Source: Abditibacteriota bacterium (lineage in GTDB: Bacteria; Armatimonadota; UBA5829). Taken from it: a stretch of 7,534 bases of DNA. Made by a program: the position numbers and the translations under genes. The notes beneath the pieces are model-generated. The model made no database searches. It was not told the origin of the DNA and saw only the letters and a program-made list of their open reading frames with translations. The stretch covers positions 1 through 7,534 of the forward strand of contig JAGDAG010000133.1 of assembly GCA_017959625.1 (NCBI GenBank). Direction: 5' to 3'. This document shows, piece by piece, positions 1-6,533 of this stretch (its first letter is position 1; the number at the start of each line of letters is the position of its first letter).

Positions 1-2
1 TT

Positions 3-965
3 ATCCTTGCCGGTTCTTATTGCATCGACGCCGGCTGGTTCGATTTTCCCGCTCTGGGCGAATATGTCATGATGAGCTTTATCGTTGCCAACTCGGTAAA
101 ACAGATCAGCCGCCTCAAAAGCACGCAGCTTCAGATACTTGCCGCGGCAGACAGGATATTTGAGATAATCGATATGAAGGGGCAGGAACAGGACGATCCT
201 TCCGCAGTTCCGTTCCCCGGAGACAGGCAGGCGGAGATCGAGTTCAGGAACGTGACCTTTGCCTACGAAAAAGAGCCCGTGCTGAAAAACCTGAACCTCA
301 CCGTTCCCGGCGGCTCCACCGTTGCGCTGGTAGGGCCCAGCGGCAGCGGCAAATCCACCGTTGCCGACCTTGTCCCCAATTTTTATCCGCTGACTTCCGG
401 CGAGATACTTATAAACGGAACGGACATACGGGATATCGCTTTATCGTCATTGAGGGAAGCGGTGGCTCTGGTGCCTCAGGAAGTGATCCTTTTCAGCGGC
501 ACCATAAAGGACAACATCAAATACGGCGCTCCGGACGCTTCCGACGAGGAAGTGTTCGCAGCTGCGAAAGCGGCAAACGCCCACGCTTTCATTATGGACA
601 CTCCCCGGGGCTACGATACGGTGCTGGGCGAAGGCGGTAGCGGGCTTTCCGGCGGCCAGCGGCAGCGTATAGCCATTGCCCGGGCCCTGATAAAAAAGCG
701 GGCCGGGATACTGATCCTTGACGAAGCCACTTCTGCCCTGGACAACGAAAGCGAGAGCATAGTGCAGAAATATCTGGACTCAAGGGGGCGCTGCGTGACC
801 ACCATAATAATCGCCCACCGGCTGGGCACCGTGAAGAATGCCGATACGATATTTGTTCTGGACAGGGGAGAGATCGTGGAACAGGGGACCTTTGACAAAC
901 TTATTGCGGCCGGAGGAAGCTTTGCCGGATTATATACCGGGCCGGCAGGGGGGAGAGAGAGTTGA
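3..965 (+). CDS. msbA: MsbA-like lipid A/LPS ABC exporter, C-terminal part (5' truncated by window edge)
   Basis: This is the C-terminal 320 residues of a type I ABC exporter with fused membrane and ATPase domains. The frame is open from base 3, so the ATG at 69 is internal. The first ~25 residues belong to the end of the last membrane helix, followed by the linker helix into the ATPase (ADRIFEIID). The nucleotide-binding domain is complete: an A-loop Tyr in FAYE, Walker A GPSGSGKST (bases 333-359), Q-loop VPQEVILFSGT, signature LSGGQ (645-659), Walker B ILILDE (708-725), D-loop SALD and the H-loop His (816-818). The X-loop before the signature reads GEGG rather than the usual GERG. MsbA flips lipid A-core across the inner membrane. 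The family is clear from sequence, but the lipid A substrate is inferred from the WaaA-LpxK gene that follows, matching the known msbA-lpxK linkage in E. coli. The TGA stop overlaps the TTG start of the next gene. A multidrug or other lipid exporter remains possible. Confidence 0.85.
   Translation: MLAGSYCIDAGWFDFPALGEYVMMSFIVANSVKQISRLKSTQLQILAAADRIFEIIDMKGQEQDDPSAVPFPGDRQAEIEFRNVTFAYEKEPVLKNLNLTVPGGSTVALVGPSGSGKSTVADLVPNFYPLTSGEILINGTDIRDIALSSLREAVALVPQEVILFSGTIKDNIKYGAPDASDEEVFAAAKAANAHAFIMDTPRGYDTVLGEGGSGLSGGQRQRIAIARALIKKRAGILILDEATSALDNESESIVQKYLDSRGRCVTTIIIAHRLGTVKNADTIFVLDRGEIVEQGTFDKLIAAGGSFAGLYTGPAGGRES
947..955 (+). promoter_or_regulatory. Ribosome binding site for the WaaA-LpxK TTG start
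   Basis: A purine run AGGGGGGAG ends 6 bases before the TTG at 962, inside the end of the exporter gene. It supports initiation at this TTG, which shares bases TTGA with the upstream stop codon, and suggests termination-reinitiation coupling. Confidence 0.6.
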
Positions 966-3334
966 TCCAGTTCGTTATATATAACCTGGCGATACTCGTT
1001 TGCCTGCCCGTATTGCTGGTGATTTTTCTCGTCAGGCTGGTTTTTATAAGGCAAAGCCTGAAAAGCGTGAAGGAGCAGCTCGGTTTTCCCGCCAGGGAGA
1101 ATTCCCGGAACTCGATATGGATACACGCCGTAAGCGTGGGAGAAACGGTGGCAAGCTCCGGAGTGGTGAATATACTGGCAGAAAAACGCAGCGACATACC
1201 CATAGTTTTTTCCACCACCACGCAGCCGGGACACGAACAGGCTAAAAAAAGCATCAAAGCCAAAGGCTACCGGCTGATATACTATCCCTACGATTTCCTT
1301 TTGAGCGTGATTTTGTCTCTCGACGCCGTATCGCCCAGGGTCTTTGCCAGTACCGATACGGAGATATGGCCCAACTTCCGCTACATGCTCAGGCTGCGCC
1401 GCAGCAAATCCGCCATCATAAACGGCATCATCTCCGACGGCACCATGAAGGGCGCCCGCCTGTTTGACTGGCTTTACAGATGGACCATAAAAAACATCGA
1501 CCTGTTCTGTATGCAGTCGGAGGAGGACGCAAGGCGCGTTATAGACCTGGGGGCTGATCCCTCAGCCGTGTTCGTTACGGGAAACTGCAAAGCGGACGTT
1601 GCCGCCGCAGAGCTGTCGCAGGATGAGCGCCTTGCCCTTTTCAGAGACTTTTTCGGCTGCGAAAAGAACGATTCCCCCGTTTTTGTGGCGGGAAGCACCA
1701 ACCCCGGCGAGGATATCCCGGTCATAGACGCCTATCTGCGGGCCAGGCAGCATATCCCGAAGCTGAAGCTGCTTATAGCCCCCCGCCAGATATCAAGAGG
1801 CGGTGAGATATGCTCTATGCTGGAGGAAAAAGGCGTGTCCTTCTGCCGCAGGACAAAGCCTTCAGAAGAGCCTTTTGACGCTCTGGTGCTGGACACTATG
1901 GGCGAACTGGCAAACGCATATTTTGCCGGCGACGTTGCCTTTGTGGGGGGAAGCCTTATCAGAAAGGGGTGCCACAGCCTGCTTCAGCCCGTGGCGGCGG
2001 GCATAGGCGTCTGCTACGGCCCTCATACCTTCAAAACAAAGGATATAGCGCTCCAGACCAAGGTCTTCGGCGTGGGCTTCGAAATAAAGAATGCCAAAGA
2101 GCTTTCGGAAACCATAGTCAGGATACTTGAGGACGCCTCCCTTAAAGACAGCATACGGGAAGGCTGCCGGAAAATGATGGAGCACAACAAGGGCGCCGCG
2201 GCAAGGACCTGCGAAAAGCTTCTGGAGCTTTACGACCGTTCTTTTTCCGAGCTGCCCCGGGACAACCGCCTTATAAGGGGCGAGGAGCTGCTGTCCGGAG
2301 AGAGCAAAACTCCCAGAGCGTACGCTTTCAGGGCCGTCATGTATCCTCTTTCTCTTCTTTACCGGGCCGTTTTGTATCTGTATCTGCTTCCCTATGAGAC
2401 CGGCATACGCAAGCGGTATAAGGCCGGCATCCCGGTGATAAGCGTGGGCAACATAACCATGGGAGGCACCGGCAAGACTCCGGTGACCGCAAAACTCGTG
2501 GCGGAACTGAAGGAAAGGGGCTTCCGGTGCTGTATCCTGAGCAGGGGCTACGGCAGAAAGACCGGCGGCGATATGATCCTGGAGCCGGGCACGCCTGCCG
2601 ATCCGGAAAAATACGGAGACGAGCCCGTGCTGCTTTCGGCGGTCACCGGCGTCCCGGTGGCGGTGGGAAAGGACAGAAGGACCACAGCGCGGCTGGCGCA
2701 GGAACGTTTTTCTCCCGACGTGCTGATAATGGACGACGCTATGCAGTTCTGGCAGATGCACAGAGACGTGGAGATAATAGTCGTCAACAGCAGCCGGCCT
2801 TTTTCCGGCGGCCTGACTATCCCCGCGGGGGATATGAGAGAAAGCAAGCGGGCTTTCCGGCGAGGGACGGTCATGCTCTCCATAGGCGACGAGCCTATGA
2901 GCGACGGCGACAGGGCGGTGGTCATGAAGGCGGCCCCCGGGCTCAGGATATACGACTGCAGGGTGAAGGCTTCTTCCATTGAATTTGCGGGCGCAAGGCA
3001 TGAGCCTGCGGAGCATCTCTCCGGAAAAAAGGTATTTGCTTTTTGCGGTATAGCCAATCCCTCCCGGTTCACGGACAGCCTGAAGGCTCTGGGCGCCGAG
3101 GTGGCTGGCTGCAGGTTTTATATGGACCATTACAAATATACCCCGGAAGACCTTCATTCCGTGGTGCTTGCCGCCGCCGGCTGCGATCATATCGTTACCA
3201 CCCAGAAGGATATTTCCAGGATACCCCGGGGCTACGACGCCATAGAGGGCGTATGCACCCTGAACATTACGGTGGAAGCCATGGGAGAAGACGCGCTCAT
3301 AGAGCATATCCTGAAGGAGGCCGGCATTGGATAG
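962..3334 (+). CDS. waaA/lpxK: Bifunctional WaaA-LpxK fusion: Kdo transferase / tetraacyldisaccharide 4'-kinase
   Basis: One 790-residue frame holds two enzymes of lipid A-Kdo assembly. Residues 1-425 are WaaA (KdtA), which moves Kdo from CMP-Kdo to lipid IVA. They show an N-terminal membrane anchor (4-29), the HAVSVGE motif with putative catalytic base Glu61, TDTEIWPN (131-138), QSEEDA (185-190), VTGNCK (205-210), AGSTNPGE (243-250) and FVGGSL (327-332). Residues 455-790 are LpxK, the ATP-dependent 4'-kinase that makes lipid IVA. They show a membrane-associated helix (456-478), the P-loop GNITMGGTGKTP (496-507), GDEP (552-555), an Asp pair (591-592), PAGDMRE (621-627) and MDHYKYTPED (721-730). 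Residues 426-454 look like a linker. Each half is close to its family's normal length, so this is a true fusion and not two fragments. Departures from family motifs are described in the findings. The TTG start is chosen because it supplies the full membrane anchor, has a ribosome binding site and overlaps the upstream stop. Both active sites face the cytoplasm at the inner membrane. Confidence 0.93.
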   Translation: MIQFVIYNLAILVCLPVLLVIFLVRLVFIRQSLKSVKEQLGFPARENSRNSIWIHAVSVGETVASSGVVNILAEKRSDIPIVFSTTTQPGHEQAKKSIKAKGYRLIYYPYDFLLSVILSLDAVSPRVFASTDTEIWPNFRYMLRLRRSKSAIINGIISDGTMKGARLFDWLYRWTIKNIDLFCMQSEEDARRVIDLGADPSAVFVTGNCKADVAAAELSQDERLALFRDFFGCEKNDSPVFVAGSTNPGEDIPVIDAYLRARQHIPKLKLLIAPRQISRGGEICSMLEEKGVSFCRRTKPSEEPFDALVLDTMGELANAYFAGDVAFVGGSLIRKGCHSLLQPVAAGIGVCYGPHTFKTKDIALQTKVFGVGFEIKNAKELSETIVRILEDASLKDSIREGCRKMMEHNKGAAARTCEKLLELYDRSFSELPRDNRLIRGEELLSGESKTPRAYAFRAVMYPLSLLYRAVLYLYLLPYETGIRKRYKAGIPVISVGNITMGGTGKTPVTAKLVAELKERGFRCCILSRGYGRKTGGDMILEPGTPADPEKYGDEPVLLSAVTGVPVAVGKDRRTTARLAQERFSPDVLIMDDAMQFWQMHRDVEIIVVNSSRPFSGGLTIPAGDMRESKRAFRRGTVMLSIGDEPMSDGDRAVVMKAAPGLRIYDCRVKASSIEFAGARHEPAEHLSGKKVFAFCGIANPSRFTDSLKALGAEVAGCRFYMDHYKYTPEDLHSVVLAAAGCDHIVTTQKDISRIPRGYDAIEGVCTLNITVEAMGEDALIEHILKEAGIG
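3314..3320 (+). promoter_or_regulatory. Strong Shine-Dalgarno deciding the TTG start at 3327
   Basis: A perfect AAGGAGG lies 6 bases upstream of TTG 3327, within the last codons of the WaaA-LpxK gene. It favours the TTG over the in-frame ATG at 3348, which would remove the first beta strand of the glycosyltransferase. Confidence 0.8.
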
Positions 3335-4397
3335 GCTCCGGATACTCATGGTGCGGGTCTCAGCGATAGGAGACGTGTTCATGGCCCTTCCCGTCGCCAT
3401 GGATCTCAAAGAGGCTGCGGATTGCGAGATCACCTGGCTTTGCGAGAAGCACTGCGCGGGGATCCTTGAGGGGCATCCCGCAGTAGACAGGGTCCTTGTC
3501 TGGGAAAGGAACAGAAAGCATAAGACCCTTTCCGATCTCTTAAGGGCGAACGGAAAGATAAAAAAACAGCTGCAGGGCGAACGCTTTGATTATATACTCG
3601 ACCATCAGGGCAGGCTGAAGCTCTGCGGCGTTCTGGCAGGGGTGAAGCACAAAAAAACCGTGGGGTTCTCCGACCCGGAAAGCTTTCTTGTGCGGTTTTT
3701 TTACGATATAACGGTCCCCGTGGGAAAAAGAGAGATATATACCGACAGGAACCGGCTTATGGTGAACGCCGTGCTGCAGAACGAGAAGCTCCCGCTTTGT
3801 GAAAAAACCACCTATCCCCGTATCCGTATCACAGAGGAGGCGCGGGCCCTTGCCGCAGAGCTGCTGAAGGACGCTCCGGGAAGGAAGATAGGCATTATTT
3901 TTGCCACGAGCAAGGAATGCAAGTATTGGCAGAAGGAAAAATGGAAGGAGCTCATACGCTTTGTTTCCCATGAGCTGGACAGCGTCCCGGTGCTTTTCGG
4001 CGGCCCCGGGGACCGGGACTACGGCGAAGAGATCGCCGCGGGGGACCTGCGGGCCGTGAACACCGCAGGCAGGACCTCCCTCACGGAAGCCGCCGCGCTT
4101 CTGGAGAAGTGCAGCGCCTGCGTTTGCGTGGATACCGCCCTTATGCATTTTTCCGTTTGCCTGGATATACCTACCGTATGTCTTTTCGGATCGGACGTGT
4201 ATAAGGAACAGCACTCATTAAGGGATAATTTTATCATAGTGCACAAGCCTTCCGACCCGAATAGGCCGTGCCACAAGCGGTGCAGGTGCCCCGGCCATCA
4301 ATGCATGAAGAATATCGGCGCCGAAACGGTGAAAGAGGCCCTTGCCGGCGCTCTCGGGCTGAAGTCGCCCGGCAATTGCGAAGAGGTTTCCGGATAA
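3327..4397 (+). CDS. Glycosyltransferase family 9, ADP-heptose:LPS heptosyltransferase-like
   Basis: This 356-residue protein has the two-domain GT-B layout of the WaaC/WaaF/WaaQ family, which adds ADP-activated heptose to the LPS inner core on the cytoplasmic face of the inner membrane. Visible motifs are an N-terminal strand and loop RVSAIGDVFMALP (10-22), with Asp16 in the position of the family's catalytic Asp, and a DHQGRLK segment (92-98) followed by VGF. There is also an ATSKECKYW motif (193-201), with Lys199 matching the donor-phosphate-binding Lys, and VDTALMH (268-274) followed by PTVCLFG (282-288), the nucleotide-sugar pocket. A C-terminal cysteine cluster (Cys315, 319, 321, 326) is of the kind seen in a subset of the family. 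The start is the TTG with a perfect ribosome binding site, and the gene overlaps the upstream one by 8 bases. Placement after WaaA supports a role in extending Kdo. Sequence alone does not settle the exact sugar or whether it acts as heptosyltransferase I, II or III. Confidence 0.88.
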   Translation: MDRLRILMVRVSAIGDVFMALPVAMDLKEAADCEITWLCEKHCAGILEGHPAVDRVLVWERNRKHKTLSDLLRANGKIKKQLQGERFDYILDHQGRLKLCGVLAGVKHKKTVGFSDPESFLVRFFYDITVPVGKREIYTDRNRLMVNAVLQNEKLPLCEKTTYPRIRITEEARALAAELLKDAPGRKIGIIFATSKECKYWQKEKWKELIRFVSHELDSVPVLFGGPGDRDYGEEIAAGDLRAVNTAGRTSLTEAAALLEKCSACVCVDTALMHFSVCLDIPTVCLFGSDVYKEQHSLRDNFIIVHKPSDPNRPCHKRCRCPGHQCMKNIGAETVKEALAGALGLKSPGNCEEVSG

Positions 4398-4398
4398 A

Positions 4399-5727
4399 AT
4401 GGCAAAGGTCACTGTGATAGGCGGCGGCCTGGCGGGCTGCGAATGCGCCTGGAGCCTTGCTTCCGGGGGCACGGAGTGTGAGCTGTGGGAAATGCGGCCT
4501 TTCCGGACCACTCCCGCCCACACCACGGACAGGCTCGGGGAGCTGGTGTGCTCTACCTCCCTCAAAGCCGAAGGGACCGGCACTGCCCACGGGCTTCTGA
4601 AAAGAGAGATGGCCTTCCTGGGTTCCCTGGTGCTGGAGGCTGCCGAAAAAACCAGGGTCCCCGGCGGCAGCTCGCTGTGCGTGGACAAGGAGAAATTTTC
4701 CGGATATATCACGCAAAAGATCGCAGAATGTGATAAAATAAAGGTAATACGCAGAGAAGCGGACTCCATTCCCCCGGAGGGCATATGCGTGGTGGCTACC
4801 GGCCCCCTTACTTCTCCCGCCATGGTCCGGGCCATTGGAGAAAGGCTGGGGGAAGAGGCGATGTATTTTTTTGACGCCGTGGCTCCTTCCGTGGATATCT
4901 CTACCGTGGATATGGAAAAAGCCTTCCGCCAGTCCCGCTACGGAAAGGGCGAGGCGGATTACATAAACTGCCCCCTTACCAAAGAGGAATACTATGCTTT
5001 TACGGACGCCCTCGTCGCGGGTGAAAAGGCTCCCCTGCATCTTGCCGAGGACGAAGAGGCCGTGTATTACGAGGGCTGCCTGCCCATAGAGGAAATGGCG
5101 TCAAGAGGCAGGGAGACCCTTGCCTTCGGTATGCTGAAGCCGGTAGGGATACAGGACCCCCGCACCGGAAAACGTTTCTATGCGGTCCTGCAGCTCCGCC
5201 AGGAAAACCTTGAGGGCACCGTATGGGGGCTGGTAGGCTGCCAGACACAGCTGCGCCAAAAGGAGCAGAAGCGGATCTTTTCTATGATACCAGCCCTGCG
5301 GAACGCCTCCTTCGTGCGCTACGGACAGGTGCACAGGAACACTTATATCAAAAGCCCAGGGCTCCTGGACGAGTATTTTCGCCTGAAGGCCTCCCCCCGC
5401 TGTTTTTTTGCGGGGCAGCTCATAGGAGTGGAGGGTTATATGGAGTCTGCCATGACAGGCCTTTTGTGCGGGTATAATATAAACCGTCTGCTCTCGGGCA
5501 GAGAGCCGGCGCTTTTTCCCGCAGAGACGCTTATCGGGGCCCTGCAGAGATACGTTTCCCGGGGGCCGGGGCTTACGTGTACCGGGAAAGAGCTTCCTTT
5601 CGCGCCTATGAATTCCAATTTCGGCATCCTGCCGGACGCCGGGGGAAGAGGGAAGACCGGGCGCAGGGAAGCCAAAGCAAAAGCGGCTGTTGAAGCCATG
5701 GACAGATTCGGAGAAAGCCTGAAATGA
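4399..5727 (+). CDS. trmFO: TrmFO, methylenetetrahydrofolate-tRNA (uracil-54-C5) methyltransferase
   Basis: This 442-residue flavoprotein is of normal family length. It methylates U54 in the T-loop of tRNA in the cytoplasm, using 5,10-methylenetetrahydrofolate as carbon donor and FAD/NAD(P)H as reductant. The N-terminal dinucleotide-binding motif VIGGGLAGCE (6-15) is intact, followed by WEMRP (30-34) and the conserved LVCSTSL segment (49-55) with Cys51. A second family-typical block begins GCLPIEEMA (226-234) and continues to RGRETLAFGMLKPVG; it contains Cys227. These two cysteines correspond to Cys53 and Cys226, the functionally studied pair in the B. subtilis enzyme. GCQTQL and GQLIGVEGYMES near residues 280-350 are also characteristic. 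The ATG follows the upstream stop by one base, with a modest AGAGG 12 bases upstream. The stop overlaps the next start (ATGA). No mechanistic link to LPS is known, so co-transcription is probably genome compaction. Confidence 0.96.
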   Translation: MAKVTVIGGGLAGCECAWSLASGGTECELWEMRPFRTTPAHTTDRLGELVCSTSLKAEGTGTAHGLLKREMAFLGSLVLEAAEKTRVPGGSSLCVDKEKFSGYITQKIAECDKIKVIRREADSIPPEGICVVATGPLTSPAMVRAIGERLGEEAMYFFDAVAPSVDISTVDMEKAFRQSRYGKGEADYINCPLTKEEYYAFTDALVAGEKAPLHLAEDEEAVYYEGCLPIEEMASRGRETLAFGMLKPVGIQDPRTGKRFYAVLQLRQENLEGTVWGLVGCQTQLRQKEQKRIFSMIPALRNASFVRYGQVHRNTYIKSPGLLDEYFRLKASPRCFFAGQLIGVEGYMESAMTGLLCGYNINRLLSGREPALFPAETLIGALQRYVSRGPGLTCTGKELPFAPMNSNFGILPDAGGRGKTGRREAKAKAAVEAMDRFGESLK

Positions 5728-6533
5728 AAAAGTTTTTGTTGGCGCTGGCTATCGCTGTTTTTATCACTCCGGTTTTTGCGGAGGGGATAGCGGTGCAGAC
5801 CAGAGTGGCAAGAGGAGACTACGCAAGCGCGGAGGACGCTCTCCGGGCCGCAAGGCTCAAGGCGGAAACGGACGTCCTTGATACCCTCGCCGCCTATCTG
5901 GACGTGCCTTCCGGGGATTTTACGGCGACAAGCTCTGTGGAACGCTTCAGAGAAGCAGGAGGCTTTTTGACGGCGCGGGTCAGCGTAGAGACCGATCTTG
6001 AAGCCATGTGGGAAAAGTCGGAAAAAACTCCCCCTCTTCCGGTGTTCGTGGTGATGGACGCCTATTTTGAGGGAAAAGCGGATACCCGGGAGATAGGCCT
6101 TTCCGTATTTCTGCAGCGGCTGGTAAGAGACCTGGACATAGCGCGCCCCGAGTTATATCTGCCGGCGGTTAAAAACGTGGCTCTCGATTCGGAGCGGAAC
6201 AGGATAATCATGGAAACAGCCAGGAAGAAGGGCGTTTATTTCGTGCTGTTCGCTTCTCTGGCGGTCTCTTCGGAATCCGTGGTCACCGACAATGAAAAAA
6301 GGTCGAAGGCGGTGCTGGGCTGCCGGCTGAAAAGCAGCGTCACCGGCAAGACCCTTTGGAGCACGAGTCCGGCCGTACGGGCGGATTATGTCCTCACGGA
6401 GGGCAATATGTTCGAACGGAGCGCCGGAAACGTGTGCGACATTTTTTATGAACAAAGCATAGCCGCCATAAAAAAGGCTATGACGGAAGCATTTCTTACG
6501 GAAAAATACTACGAGACGAGGTCAAAGAAATGA
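5724..6533 (+). CDS. Exported protein of unknown function with FlgT/CsgG-like fold pattern
   Basis: I do not recognise this 269-residue protein by name. Residues 1-19 form a clear signal peptide (MKK, hydrophobic core, then VFA before Glu20) with a type I cleavage site and no lipobox Cys, so it should be released in the periplasm or sent to the outer membrane. Residues 20-97 have a strand, an Ala-rich helix (SAEDALRAARLKAETDVLDTL lies at 35-55) and a further strand (FLTARVSVETDLEAM). This order resembles the N-terminal domain of FlgT and LPP20-like envelope proteins. After a short Pro-containing linker (PPLP, 103-106), residues 107-258 alternate strands and helices. They include YFVLFASLAV, then AVLGCRLKSSVTGKTLWS, a pattern like the nucleotide-binding-like domain of FlgT-M/CsgG/TolB-N proteins, where a strand ends in 'tG..lW'. 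The fold assignment is my inference. The ATG overlaps the trmFO stop, with GGAG 10 bases upstream. It sits just before another exported protein and probably works with it. Confidence 0.85.
   Translation: MKKFLLALAIAVFITPVFAEGIAVQTRVARGDYASAEDALRAARLKAETDVLDTLAAYLDVPSGDFTATSSVERFREAGGFLTARVSVETDLEAMWEKSEKTPPLPVFVVMDAYFEGKADTREIGLSVFLQRLVRDLDIARPELYLPAVKNVALDSERNRIIMETARKKGVYFVLFASLAVSSESVVTDNEKRSKAVLGCRLKSSVTGKTLWSTSPAVRADYVLTEGNMFERSAGNVCDIFYEQSIAAIKKAMTEAFLTEKYYETRSKK

Noticed and set aside
69..71. ATG as the true start of the ABC exporter gene
   Set aside because: The frame is open back to base 3, and the upstream residues read as the end of a membrane helix, so the gene continues off the window edge.
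2330..2341. Possible internal start (ATG 2339 with AGGG upstream) giving a free LpxK
   Set aside because: The ribosome site is weak and the start would clip the beginning of the LpxK membrane helix. Nothing else supports separate translation.
2793..2809. GCCGG/CCGGC inverted repeat around a T-run loop, terminator-like
   Set aside because: It is inside the LpxK coding region, the stem is only 5 bp, the T-run is in the loop, and no U-tract follows it.
1862..3433. 523-codon open frame on the minus strand, antisense to the WaaA-LpxK gene
   Set aside because: It lies opposite a gene with complete family motifs. Its translation is His/Arg/Gly-rich without recognisable domains, and long antisense frames are expected in GC-rich coding DNA.
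4234..5040. 268-codon minus-strand open frame crossing the glycosyltransferase/trmFO junction
   Set aside because: It overlaps two firmly identified genes on the other strand and has no domain-like content, so it is a codon-bias shadow.
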